Assembly (NCBI RefSeq): GCF_014262665.1
Contig: NZ_CP046883.1
Location: 1,364,001-1,428,000 of the forward strand
Direction of reading: 5' to 3'
Origin: Corynebacterium anserum
GTDB taxonomy: Bacteria > Actinomycetota > Actinomycetes > Mycobacteriales > Mycobacteriaceae
Length of the DNA stretch: 64,000 nucleotides
The notes beneath the pieces were generated by a model. The model worked only from the letters and a program-made list of their open reading frames with translations. It was not told the origin of the DNA and searched no databases. A program made the position numbers and the translations under genes. Below are positions 17,326 to 26,447 of this stretch, piece after piece (positions within the stretch are counted from its first letter, which is position 1; each line of letters begins with the position of its first letter).

Positions 17326-18714
17326 ATGAGCAATTCTTCTGACACTCACCCAGCCGACCGCAAAGAGCCTATCCCCACGGAGCAAAAACATCCTTTTGCG
17401 GACGCCGAGTCACCCTCTAGTAGTGCTGAATCTCACACCAGTAACTCTGGTACGGGAGAAAAATCTCGTCGGGGGTCGGTGAGCCGTCGAAAATTCCTGG
17501 CCGGCTTAGGTTTGAGCGCTGGAGCCGGTGCGCTCATAGGGGGCGGAGGCGTGACTGCGGTGCGCGCTGCTTCGCAGTCCCATTCTTCGACGCCACAACC
17601 CGTCCCCTTTTATGGCACCCATCAGGCAGGCATTACCACTGCCCAACAGGAAAATCTCCATATCGTAGCGTTAGACGTTCTGACGAAAGATAAAGCAGAA
17701 CTCAAAGATATGTTGACTCGCTGGACAGCGATGTCCGAGCGCATGTCACGAGGCCTACCTGCCGCAGAACAGCCTAGTGATAGCGAGTATGCGGTTCCGG
17801 CCGACTCCGGAGAGGCCGATGATCTCAGCACCAATAACCTGACCATCACCATCGGCTACGGACCGAGCCTCTTCGACGGGCGTTTCGGGCTCAAAGATCG
17901 CAAGCCCCGGCGTTTGAAAGCGCTACCGACATTTCCTAGCGACCAGCTGATCAAGGAATTCTGTGACGGTGACATCGTCGTCCAGGCGTGCGCCGATGAC
18001 CCTCAAGTGGCGGTTCACGCTATACGTAACCTCGTTCGCGCCGGCAGTGGCGTGGTTGAAGTGCGTTGGTCCCAGTTGGGGTATGGTCGGGCGAGTTCCA
18101 CATCCGAAGAGCAAACCACCCCGCGCAATCTCTTCGGTTTCAAGGATGGAACCCGCAACATCCACTCTGGGGAAAAGGACGATCTCAACACCTACGTGTG
18201 GTCTGACGAAGAGGGGTGGATGAACGGAGGCAGTTACCTGTGCGCCCGCCGCATTCGTATGCTGCTTGAACTGTGGGATCGCCAGATTCTCGGCGAACAG
18301 CAGGCGACCTTTGCCCGTTACCGTCATTCTGGCGCTCCCTTAGGTCTGGAAGACGACGCCGCGAGGGAATTCGACGCAGTCCCGTTTGATCTCGTATTAG
18401 GAACGGAACCCGCGATCCCCACCGATTCTCACGTCTACCTCTCGCATCCAGACAATAATGACGGCCAGAGGATGCTGCGTCGAGCCTATAACTTCATCGA
18501 AGGATCAGACAGCTTCGGGCATCTTTCTGCAGGCCTGTTTTTTATTGCTTTTGTGGGAGACCCACAAAAGAGCTTCATCCCCATTCAGATGAAGCTCTCT
18601 CGCAATGATCGAATGAACGAATACGTCCGTTATGAATCCAAGGCGATCTTTGCCTGCCCAGCGGGTCTGCCAGAAGATGGCTCCCTGGACTGGGGAACAC
18701 AGCTATTCGACTAG
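17326..18714 (+). CDS. efeB: EfeB, Tat-exported DyP-type haem peroxidase
   Basis: The 462 residues have a long polar N-terminus, then a twin-arginine signal (SVSRRKFLAGLG, about residues 52-63) and a Gly-rich hydrophobic core. The mature domain is a DyP-type peroxidase with the diagnostic GFKDGTRN motif (catalytic Asp), YRHSGAPLG and the FFIAFVGDPQKSFIPIQ region near the haem. In EfeUOB systems it oxidises ferrous iron or acts on haem outside the membrane. The signal peptide begins unusually far from the start (about 50 residues). Its stop codon shares CTAG with the stop of the convergent His-rich gene. Confidence 0.93.
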   Translation: MSNSSDTHPADRKEPIPTEQKHPFADAESPSSSAESHTSNSGTGEKSRRGSVSRRKFLAGLGLSAGAGALIGGGGVTAVRAASQSHSSTPQPVPFYGTHQAGITTAQQENLHIVALDVLTKDKAELKDMLTRWTAMSERMSRGLPAAEQPSDSEYAVPADSGEADDLSTNNLTITIGYGPSLFDGRFGLKDRKPRRLKALPTFPSDQLIKEFCDGDIVVQACADDPQVAVHAIRNLVRAGSGVVEVRWSQLGYGRASSTSEEQTTPRNLFGFKDGTRNIHSGEKDDLNTYVWSDEEGWMNGGSYLCARRIRMLLELWDRQILGEQQATFARYRHSGAPLGLEDDAAREFDAVPFDLVLGTEPAIPTDSHVYLSHPDNNDGQRMLRRAYNFIEGSDSFGHLSAGLFFIAFVGDPQKSFIPIQMKLSRNDRMNEYVRYESKAIFACPAGLPEDGSLDWGTQLFD

Positions 18715-19001
18715 TGCTCGTCCCAGTGCCCCTCATGTAGGGCGTGGCGGTGGCCATCGTGGATATAGTCCACGTGGTCACCGTGTCGTACAGCTTCGTG
18801 ACCACAATGTGGACCGTGCTGATGGTCGTGGTTCTCGTGTACGCGATGCTCGGTTGGCTCGCATTCATCCCAGTGACCATCGTGCTCGCGGTGGATGTGG
18901 CCGTCATGAACGTAGTCAATGTGGTCACCGTGCACGAAGCTCTTGTGGCCGCAATCAGGGCCGTGCTGGTGATCGTGGTTCTCGTGCTTAGTGTGCGTCA
19001 T
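18711..19001 (-). CDS. Histidine-rich metal-binding protein with a tandem repeat
   Basis: The 96 residues contain 28 His (29 percent), many Asp/Glu and a few Cys. There are two copies of a module of about 40 residues, each reading NHDHQHGP-x-CGH, then HGDH-[IV]-DY-[VI]-HDGH and ending EGHWDE or DGHWDE (about residues 8-47 and 57-96). There is no signal peptide and no membrane helix. Such proteins bind Zn, Ni or Cu and buffer or store the metal. Two Zur-like sequences lie 50-140 bp upstream, so zinc is the first guess. The gene is tail to tail with efeB and ends in the shared CTAG. Confidence 0.85.
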   Translation of the reverse strand: MTHTKHENHDHQHGPDCGHKSFVHGDHIDYVHDGHIHREHDGHWDECEPTEHRVHENHDHQHGPHCGHEAVRHGDHVDYIHDGHRHALHEGHWDEH

Positions 19002-19050
19002 TTCTATGCACTCTCCTCATTCTTATGTTCTGTCACAACACACTTTACTG

Positions 19051-19070
19051 GTTTTCAATAGATTTTCAAC
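19051..19070. promoter_or_regulatory. Zur-like repeat upstream of the His-rich gene, proximal
   Basis: GTTTTCAATAGATTTTCAAC contains two copies of TTTTCAA, about 50 bp before the start of the His-rich gene. The TTTTCA half matches the right arm of the Zur-like site at 22172-22186. Confidence 0.4.
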
Positions 19071-19118
19071 AATAGGCATTAAATTTGTTTTACCTGCGGG
19101 TTCGATAAACAATCATCT

Positions 19119-19138
19119 GTTATGATTTTCAATAATAA
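19119..19138. promoter_or_regulatory. Candidate Zur box upstream of the His-rich gene, distal
   Basis: GTTATGATTTTCAATAATAA matches 11 of 15 positions of TGATAATGATTTTCA, the corynebacterial Zur pattern as I recall it. It lies about 120 bp before the His-rich gene, in an AT-rich stretch. Confidence 0.5.
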
Positions 19139-19255
19139 TAGGGGGTTTCCACCCAGCTCACAGCGACAGCCATCCCCCTATTCCTCCCCTTTTTCCACAA
19201 CGTCACCCACTACCCCCAGAAGGTGACAGGACACCCTAGAAAAACTCAACACACG

Positions 19256-19299
19256 CAAAAGGCACCGGCCGTGGCAACAGCGTGCCATCGTCCGGCGCC
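19256..19299 (-). terminator. Rho-independent terminator of serA
   Basis: On the minus strand a long GC-rich stem (GGCGCCGGACGATGGCA paired with TGCCACGGCCGGTGCC, few mismatches, 6-nt loop) is followed by TTTT. It sits about 35 bp after the serA stop. Confidence 0.8.
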
Positions 19300-19334
19300 C
19301 TATGTCACGAAGCGCTGCGGCGCCCCCCCAGACC

Positions 19335-20936
19335 CTAGTTCAAGTCAAGAACAACAGCGGTGGTTGCGCCTAATTCGCCCTTAATCTGCTCAACGATATC
19401 TTCAGACAGAGGCTGATCAACGCGCAGAACCAGCGTTGCGGATTCTTCCTCCGCCTCAGCGTTTTGAGACAATGCCGCCGCATCAATATTGATGCCCGCA
19501 GCTCCCAGAGCGGTACCCACCTTCCCCAAAGCACCTGGCTGATCCCCATAGGTAAGGAATAGATTCGTTCCCTCGGCGCGAAGATCCAAACCACGGTCAT
19601 TAATGCGAACGATCTTCTCCACGCGATCCAGACCAGTCAAAGCACCAATCACCGATACGGACTTGCCGTCTCCAGCAACAACCTGTACTTCAAGCACTGA
19701 GCGGTGAGAAACAGACTCATCGTGAGTGGAGACCTCTAGCTGCACGCCGCGCTCTTCAGCGATCTTCGGAGCATTGACGAAAGTAACCTGCTCATCGATA
19801 ACTCCGGAGAACACGCCGCGCAGAGCAGACAGCCCCAGAGCATCAACCGATTCGGTCGATAGCTCTCCACGGGCCTGCACGTTGACGGTCGCTGGAGCAG
19901 CCCCCAGCAAAGCGCTGCCCACACGGCCTAGCTTGGTAGCAAGCCCCAGCCACAGAGCAACCTCTTCACCGACTTTCCCGCCAGCCACGTTCACAGCGTC
20001 AGGGACAAAGTCACCGGACAGGGCGCGCAATACAGATGCGGCAACGTCGGTACCCGCGCGATCTTGCGCTTCTACCGTCGATGCGCCCAGGTGCGGCGTA
20101 ACAACTACTTCAGGCAGTTCAAAGAGTGGAGAGTCCGTGCAGGGCTCAGAAGCGTACACATCGAAACCAGCACCGCGGATATGGCCTGATTTGATCGCCT
20201 CAGCCAGAGCAACCTCATCAACCAAACCACCGCGGGCAGCGTTAATAATGATCTGCCCCTTCTTTGCCTTCGACAGCAGATCGGCATCGAACATGCCCGC
20301 GGTTTCTTTGGTCTTCGGCAGGTGAATAGTGACGAAGTCTGAGCGACCCATCAACTCTTCGAGATCCTCAACCAGTTCCACGCCCAGCTGCGCAGCGCGC
20401 GCCGGATTGGCGTATGGGTCATAGGCAATAATGTCCGTCTCGAAGGCAGCCAGGCGCTGCGCAAACAACTGGCCAATATGACCGAAGCCTACGATGCCAA
20501 CGGTCTTATTGAGAATCTCCACGCCATTAAATGACGAGCGCTTCCACTCACCGTCACGCAGAGTTTTATCGGCCGCTGGGATCTGGCGAGCTGTAGACAA
20601 AAGCAAGGAAATTGCGTGCTCACATGCTGAGTGAATATTGGAGGTCGGAGCATTAGCTACCATCACGCCGCGGGCGGTGGCGGTGTCGATATCCACATTG
20701 TCCAGACCAACGCCTGCACGGCCGACGATCTGAAGCTTTGGCGCTGCTTCCAATACTTCAGCGTCAACGGTGGTGGCAGAACGTACGAGCAGTGCATCTG
20801 CGTCTACGACTGCCTTCAACAGCTCTGGGCGGTTTGGGCCATCAACCCAGCGCACCTCGACAGAATCACCAAGGGCATCAACGGTGGATTGGGAAAGCTT
20901 GTCGGCAATGAGTACTACCGGACGGTTGTTGCTCAC
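19335..20936 (-). CDS. serA: D-3-phosphoglycerate dehydrogenase
   Basis: This 533-residue enzyme catalyses the first step of serine synthesis, oxidising 3-phosphoglycerate with NAD. The catalytic core has VGRAGVGLDNVD, the dinucleotide motif GIVGFGHIGQ, NAARGGLVDE and TPHLGAST with its catalytic His. A long intervening domain and a C-terminal ACT domain (about 455-533, GALGKVGTALG) follow, as in the actinobacterial long form. The frame is open to 21017, but GTG at 20936 has AGGAGA about 10 nt upstream, and VSNNRPVVLIADKL is the family's N-terminus. It has its own terminator. Confidence 0.96.
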   Translation of the reverse strand: MSNNRPVVLIADKLSQSTVDALGDSVEVRWVDGPNRPELLKAVVDADALLVRSATTVDAEVLEAAPKLQIVGRAGVGLDNVDIDTATARGVMVANAPTSNIHSACEHAISLLLSTARQIPAADKTLRDGEWKRSSFNGVEILNKTVGIVGFGHIGQLFAQRLAAFETDIIAYDPYANPARAAQLGVELVEDLEELMGRSDFVTIHLPKTKETAGMFDADLLSKAKKGQIIINAARGGLVDEVALAEAIKSGHIRGAGFDVYASEPCTDSPLFELPEVVVTPHLGASTVEAQDRAGTDVAASVLRALSGDFVPDAVNVAGGKVGEEVALWLGLATKLGRVGSALLGAAPATVNVQARGELSTESVDALGLSALRGVFSGVIDEQVTFVNAPKIAEERGVQLEVSTHDESVSHRSVLEVQVVAGDGKSVSVIGALTGLDRVEKIVRINDRGLDLRAEGTNLFLTYGDQPGALGKVGTALGAAGINIDAAALSQNAEAEEESATLVLRVDQPLSEDIVEQIKGELGATTAVVLDLN

Positions 20937-21037
20937 GATAAATATTCTCCTGAGTGGAAAAGTGCTGCCTTGCCCGCGCCGAAACGACCGCGCCGACACG
21001 AGAAGGGACCACGCCATCCAGATGTGACGTGCGACTC

Positions 21038-22150
21038 TTACAGCATAGACCGAACTTCTGCGTCACTCAGCATCGCATCCTGAAACTTTTTCAGAGCAGT
21101 CTGCCCATCAAAGTTCACGCCGATGAGAACCACTTCATTTGACGGGGTCAGATTTGTCTGCTTCCAGAAGCCCGCAGGCTGAATACGCAGGTCAGGACCG
21201 GCCTGATGCCATACCTGAACCAACTCCGGCCGATCAGCAATCCAGCAATACCCCTTGGACCGCACCAGACCAGTAGTCGCACGCAAAGCCTCCAGCAACC
21301 TACCCCGATCGAAGGGGCGGTCACCCCGAAAAACCACGGAACTAATCCCGTACTCCTCGGTTTCAGGCGTGTGGGGATTTTCCAGTTCTTCCCAGTAACC
21401 CTCGTACGCTCGAGCAGTTTCCTCGTTGTAAAGATTGGCGCCCAAAATATCTCCGATGACCGAGCGACCATCGACGGTACCGTTAACCATCTTCTCGACG
21501 CTGGCACGCGGATTCATCCGCTTAATCAGAGCAACCGTCGCGTTGTATCGGCCAGCACTCACCAGATCCGATTTCGTCACATAGATTTTGTCCGCGAATT
21601 CTATCTGATCAACAAGCAGATCGGCGATAGTGCGCTCATCATCAGGTGTGGCTTCGATTTCCGCCTCGGAGAGCAGTCGCTTTTGTCCGATCTGCTCGAG
21701 GAATTGGGCGGCATCTACAAGGGTCACCATGGTATCGATCGGCGCGATATCCGCAAGGCGCGTACCATCTTCCCATTGCCATTCAAAAGTGGCGGCAACG
21801 GGCATAGGTTCGGAAATGCCGGTGGATTCAATGACAATGTGGTCATAGTCTCCGCTGCGCGCCAGCGAACCAACGGATTCGACCAAATCTTCCCGCAGAG
21901 TGCAGCAGATGCAACCGTTTGTCAACTCCACAAAGCGATCCTCGCCACGTGTGAGGTGCCCCTCGCCTGCGATGAGGGCTGCGTCGATATTAATCTCAGA
22001 GAAATCATTGACGATGACGGCGATGCGTCGCCCTTCACGGTTAGCTAATAGTTCGTTGAGTAGCGTGGTCTTTCCAGACCCGAGGAAGCCGGATAAGACG
22101 GTTACGGGAGTGCGTTTCTGGCCGCGAGTGGCCGAGGGTATTTCAGTCAT
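21038..22150 (-). CDS. COG0523 (CobW/G3E) GTPase, probable zinc metallochaperone
   Basis: The 370 residues are a G3E-family P-loop GTPase: Walker [14 protein letters not shown] near the N-terminus, ESTGISEP as switch/Walker B, the metal-binding CXCC motif [11 protein letters not shown], and the TKSDL base-specificity motif. A C-terminal CobW_C domain (about 245-360) follows. Such proteins load or ration metal, often zinc. A near-perfect Zur-like box overlaps the predicted -35 region. GTG at 22159 would extend the protein by three residues but lies upstream of the inferred leaderless start, where TAGGGT is 7 nt before the ATG at 22150. Confidence 0.9.
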   Translation of the reverse strand: MTEIPSATRGQKRTPVTVLSGFLGSGKTTLLNELLANREGRRIAVIVNDFSEINIDAALIAGEGHLTRGEDRFVELTNGCICCTLREDLVESVGSLARSGDYDHIVIESTGISEPMPVAATFEWQWEDGTRLADIAPIDTMVTLVDAAQFLEQIGQKRLLSEAEIEATPDDERTIADLLVDQIEFADKIYVTKSDLVSAGRYNATVALIKRMNPRASVEKMVNGTVDGRSVIGDILGANLYNEETARAYEGYWEELENPHTPETEEYGISSVVFRGDRPFDRGRLLEALRATTGLVRSKGYCWIADRPELVQVWHQAGPDLRIQPAGFWKQTNLTPSNEVVLIGVNFDGQTALKKFQDAMLSDAEVRSML

Positions 22151-22157
22151 GACTGCC

Positions 22158-22163
22158 ACCCTA
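22158..22163 (-). promoter_or_regulatory. Putative -10 element of the COG0523 gene (leaderless)
   Basis: TAGGGT on the minus strand lies 7 nt before the ATG at 22150, and the Zur-like box begins 8 bp further upstream. Confidence 0.5.
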
Positions 22164-22171
22164 CACCTTAG

Positions 22172-22186
22172 TGATAATACTTTTCA
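22172..22186. promoter_or_regulatory. Candidate Zur box of the COG0523 gene
   Basis: TGATAATACTTTTCA matches 13 of 15 positions of the remembered corynebacterial Zur pattern TGATAATGATTTTCA. Its position spans the predicted -35/-10 spacer, ideal for repression by zinc-loaded Zur. Confidence 0.68.
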
Positions 22187-22489
22187 TTAAGGTGTTCTCG
22201 CAAAGACCCTAACGCACGACTGTCCCAGCTCACGCGGGTTACAGGTGCAAGCGGCTGAATAACCAACAGCCGAAAACCCCTGCGGGTACCAACTCCCGCA
22301 GGGGTTTTCAGAACTTTTCTCGGGGCAGTTCTCAGTCGCCATGTTCGACTCCGGAGACGCAGTCCAGGCACCTATCGATACAGGGAATGTCTTCCGCCAT
22401 AACTCAGGCTAAGAACTCCAGTGACACAGTCTTCGTGCCACCTCCGATTGCGCAGATCTGCACTAACTCCGCTTTATACACACTGCGCC
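22187..22489. other. Intergenic region between the COG0523 gene and ilvC
   Basis: About 300 bp without a gene. It holds the ilvC terminator at 22273-22310 and, on the right, about 180 bp downstream of ilvC without recognisable structure. The short open frames here have no ribosome binding sites. Confidence 0.5.
22273..22310 (-). terminator. Rho-independent terminator downstream of ilvC
   Basis: AAACCCCTGCGGG / CCCGCAGGGGTTT is a perfect 13-bp stem with an 8-nt loop and TTTTC after the stem on both strands. It lies 180 bp after the ilvC stop and most likely ends the ilvBNC transcript. Confidence 0.85.
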
Positions 22490-23635
<1,146 letters not shown>

Positions 23636-24142
23636 CTAAAGTTTCGCGGGATACATAGCCTTCGGGCCACGGCTCATCGCAGTAGCACCGGACTCAATCA
23701 ATTCGCGGATCCCGAATGGCTCCAAAATGTCCAACAGTGCCTGAAGTTTCGACGGAGAACCCGTCGCCTCAATGATCACAGATTCCGGTCCCACATCCAC
23801 GACGTGAGCGCGGAAAAGCTTGGCCGACTCGACCACCTGAGTACGGTTCGATGCGTCAGCCGAAACCTTAACCATCAGCAACCCGCGAGCCACGGTAGTG
23901 GCGGGATCTTGCCGAGACACTTTAATCACCGGAATCAGCTTGTTCAGCTGCTTAGTGATCTGTTCCACAACGCGTTCCTCACCTTCAGCGGTGATCGTGA
24001 TGCGGTTGATGCCCTCGATTTCAGTGCGCCCGGAACTGATCGACTGGATGGAGAAAGCACGGCGGGTGAACATGCCGGAGATACGGGAAATGATGCCGTC
24101 GACATCCTCACAGAGGATGGACAGAGTGTGCAGTTCAGCCAT
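23636..24142 (-). CDS. ilvN: Acetolactate synthase small (regulatory) subunit
   Basis: The 168 residues carry an N-terminal ACT domain (LSILCEDVDGIISRISGMFTRR, about 5-75) and a C-terminal ALS_ss domain. It binds valine and confers feedback inhibition on IlvB. Its ATG overlaps the ilvB stop as TAATG, so the two subunits are translationally coupled. A purine-rich stretch at the end of ilvB provides the ribosome binding site. Length and start fit the family. Confidence 0.96.
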   Translation of the reverse strand: MAELHTLSILCEDVDGIISRISGMFTRRAFSIQSISSGRTEIEGINRITITAEGEERVVEQITKQLNKLIPVIKVSRQDPATTVARGLLMVKVSADASNRTQVVESAKLFRAHVVDVGPESVIIEATGSPSKLQALLDILEPFGIRELIESGATAMSRGPKAMYPAKL

Positions 24143-26052
24143 TAGTTCTTCTCCTCTTCCTTCTGCAGACCATCAATCTGTTCCTGGAGGTCTTCTTCCA
24201 TTTCATCCTTGATGACGTTGTGGATATCAGCCGGGTTCTCTGCCGCAGACGCCTCCTCGTCGAAAAGAGGACGCAAATTCAGGGCATATTGAATCTCATC
24301 ATTTGGTGTACCAGCGGCAACCATCGGCCACACCTGAGCATCCTCACCCACGATGAAGTCGATCACCACCGGACGATCATTAATCTCCTGAGCCTTGCGA
24401 ATCGTAGGTTCTACATCCTCTTCGCGAGTGACACGGAATGCCGCACAACCCATGGATTCAGCCAGCATCAAGAAATCCGGCAAATAGGTTTCCCCAGGCT
24501 TCAGGTTGGTGTTGGAGTAATGCTCCTCATAGAACAAAGTCTGCCACTGACGCACCATACCCAAGTTGCCGTTATTAATCAGCGCAACCTTGATCGGGAG
24601 CTTTTCAACGGCACAAGTGACCAGCTCTTGATTGGTCATCTGGAAACAACCATCGCCGTCGATAGCCCACACATCCTTGTCCGGCCTGCCAGCTTTTGCA
24701 CCCATTGCTGCCGGAACGGCGTAACCCATCGTGCCGAGCCCTCCGGAGTTCAACCAGGTACGAGGATTTTCATAGTCTACAAACTGCGCTGCCCACATCT
24801 GGTGTTGACCGACGCCAGCCACATAAATAGCCTCAGGGCCCACAACCCGTGACAAGGCTTCAATGACGAACTGAGGTGCCAGCTTCTCATTCGGCTGCTT
24901 GTCATAGCCCCGTGGGAAATCTTCGCAGAGCTTACCCAGGTACTTCAGCCAACTTGCGGTATTTGGACCACCCAGTTTCAGCGCTTCCATCGCTGACTTC
25001 AGCGCAGACAGTACCTCACGGGCATCGCCCACAATAGGCACCTGAACCTCACGAACTTTGCCGATCTCAGCAGGATCAATGTCGGCGTGAATGACCTTAG
25101 CGTTCGGGGCGAAGCTCGCCACGTCACCGGTGACACGGTCGTCAAAGCGAGCACCGATGGTGATCAAGAGATCCGCTTTCTGCAGAGCAGCGACCGCAGG
25201 AACAGTGCCATGCATGCCGGGCATACCCATGTGGAGTGGGTGAGAATCTGGAAATGCTCCCAACGCCATGAGAGTGGTGACCACAGGAATGTTGTAAGTC
25301 TCAGCCAATGCTTTCAGCTCAGCATGAGCCTCGGACTTAATGACGCCACCGCCCACGTACAAAACCGGCTTGCGAGCCGCATTGATCATGCGCACCGCTT
25401 CTTCAATCTGACGGGCATGCGGAGTGGTGACCGGACGGTATCCGGGCAACTCGTATGTAGGAGGCCACACGAAGTCCAGCTCCGCATTCTGAACATCTTT
25501 CGGGATGTCAACGAGCACAGCACCTGGACGGCCGGTCGATGCCACATGGAATGCTTCGGCGATCGCCGCTGGAATGTCCTCCGGACGAGTCACCATGAAA
25601 TTGTGCTTGGTGATCGGCATTGTCACACCGCGGATGTCAGCTTCCTGGAAAGCATCTGTCCCCAGCATGTGCTGCCCTACCTGCCCGGTAATAGCCACCA
25701 TAGGTACGGAGTCCATGTTTGCATCAGCAATGGGCGTTACTAAGTTCGTGGCACCTGGCCCCGACGTGGCGATGCACACCCCGACTTGACCTGTGGCCTG
25801 CGCATAACCGGTCGCGGCATGACCTGCTCCTTGTTCATGACGAACAAGGATGTGATTGAGCTTCTTGGAGGAGTAGAGAGCATCGTACAGAGGTAGCACT
25901 GCGCCACCAGGAAGACCGAATACTACGTCGGCACCGAGCTCTTCAAGAGAGCGAACGACAGCCGTTGCTCCGTTAATTCGTTCCGGGCGCTTTCCGCGGG
26001 AATTCTTGGCCAGGGTTGCTGGAGTTGGTTGCGAGCGTGATGTGTCAGTCAC
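24142..26052 (-). CDS. ilvB: Acetolactate synthase large (catalytic) subunit
   Basis: The 636 residues form a ThDP-dependent enzyme that makes acetolactate or acetohydroxybutyrate from pyruvate and 2-oxobutyrate. The N-terminal Pyr domain has the catalytic Glu in [16 protein letters not shown], a central FAD-binding domain follows, and the PP domain carries the [15 protein letters not shown] metal/ThDP motif. The C-terminal tail is a Glu-rich extension. The GTG at 26052 has CCAAGGAG 10 nt upstream. It is preceded by a leader peptide and alternative hairpins, so expression is likely tuned by branched-chain aminoacyl-tRNA supply. Confidence 0.97.
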   Translation of the reverse strand: MTDTSRSQPTPATLAKNSRGKRPERINGATAVVRSLEELGADVVFGLPGGAVLPLYDALYSSKKLNHILVRHEQGAGHAATGYAQATGQVGVCIATSGPGATNLVTPIADANMDSVPMVAITGQVGQHMLGTDAFQEADIRGVTMPITKHNFMVTRPEDIPAAIAEAFHVASTGRPGAVLVDIPKDVQNAELDFVWPPTYELPGYRPVTTPHARQIEEAVRMINAARKPVLYVGGGVIKSEAHAELKALAETYNIPVVTTLMALGAFPDSHPLHMGMPGMHGTVPAVAALQKADLLITIGARFDDRVTGDVASFAPNAKVIHADIDPAEIGKVREVQVPIVGDAREVLSALKSAMEALKLGGPNTASWLKYLGKLCEDFPRGYDKQPNEKLAPQFVIEALSRVVGPEAIYVAGVGQHQMWAAQFVDYENPRTWLNSGGLGTMGYAVPAAMGAKAGRPDKDVWAIDGDGCFQMTNQELVTCAVEKLPIKVALINNGNLGMVRQWQTLFYEEHYSNTNLKPGETYLPDFLMLAESMGCAAFRVTREEDVEPTIRKAQEINDRPVVIDFIVGEDAQVWPMVAAGTPNDEIQYALNLRPLFDEEASAAENPADIHNVIKDEMEEDLQEQIDGLQKEEEKN

Positions 26053-26106
26053 GTGTCAGTCGCTCCTTGGATCAGTGGACATCTGTACTGGAAACAATCA
26101 ACCAGA

Positions 26107-26157
26107 AGCGCCCCCAAGGAACCGACCTCGTTAATCGTCGGTTTCTAGGGGGCGCCA
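26107..26157 (-). terminator. ilvB attenuator: terminator hairpin with alternative partner
   Basis: On the minus strand GGCGCCCCC (26148-26156) can pair with GGGGGCGC (26108-26115), with AACCGAC/GTCGGTT as an inner stem, forming the terminator. The same GGCGCCCC can instead pair with GGGGCGCC (within 26188-26197), which abuts the leader-peptide stop codon. These are mutually exclusive, the usual layout for ribosome-mediated attenuation. The tract after the terminator stem is only moderately T-rich. Confidence 0.78.
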
Positions 26158-26187
26158 GGTTATTCGAGTCTCAAGGTGAAGGTGCTT

Positions 26188-26197
26188 CCGGCGCCCC
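26188..26197 (-). promoter_or_regulatory. ilvB attenuator: competing strand next to the leader stop
   Basis: GGGGCGCCGG on the minus strand directly follows the leader-peptide TGA. A ribosome at the stop would cover it, while one stalled on the Ile/Leu/Val codons would leave it exposed or rearranged. Confidence 0.65.
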
Positions 26198-26236
26198 TCA
26201 ACGCACGAGTACGCGAATAATAAGGTTGGTTATCAT
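26198..26236 (-). CDS. ilvBN(C) leader peptide
   Basis: A 12-residue ORF, MITNLIIRVLVR, with 7 of 12 residues Ile, Leu or Val, the products of the downstream pathway. Too short for ORF callers. It lies about 145 bp upstream of ilvB, and its stop is adjacent to the first strand of the attenuator. A leader peptide with the same logic is known for C. glutamicum ilvBNC. Ribosome stalling on the Ile/Leu/Val run should favour read-through into ilvB. Confidence 0.85.
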   Translation of the reverse strand: MITNLIIRVLVR

Positions 26237-26447
26237 GGGTCTAAGCCTAGCGTTCCACTTGATCTAACGCAACTCATTTACCGGCTTTTTCTCAAAATAC
26301 GGGCGGAATAATCTCACTAGATGAACTCTATATGGATGTGAATTCAGCACTTTTCCACGTCTCAGACAGTGAATTCTACGCATACAGTGTCCACATCCCC
26401 CGCCTTATCTACGCCCACTGTCCCACCCATTTACTACGGTTGGTCTC
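26237..26447. other. Divergent promoter region between the ilv leader and the MscS channel gene
   Basis: No gene is seen. The stretch is AT-rich from 26270 to 26390 and should hold the minus-strand ilvB promoter and the plus-strand channel promoter. No dyad symmetry stands out. Confidence 0.5.

Larger units (their letters stand above)
19002..19334. other. Intergenic region between the His-rich gene and serA
   Basis: A gap of 333 bp with no gene. It holds the AT-rich promoter region of the His-rich gene with two Zur-like sequences (19051-19138), a Pro/Thr-codon-like C-rich stretch without coding support, and the serA terminator at 19256-19299. Confidence 0.6.

Noticed and set aside
18744..19061. 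Plus-strand Val-rich hydrophobic ORF across the His-rich gene
   Set aside because: Antisense reading of His/Asp codons naturally gives Val-rich sequence (GTG, GTC). The minus-strand protein has internal repeats and a clear composition, so this frame is an artefact.
19141..19255. C-rich stretch after the Zur-like region as a possible small gene
   Set aside because: No open frame of useful length with ribosome binding site on either strand; composition explains the Pro/Thr codons.
20937..21017. Longer serA start at 21017
   Set aside because: The N-terminal extension (SLLVSARSFRRGQGS) is not like SerA, while GTG at 20936 has a good AGGAGA upstream.
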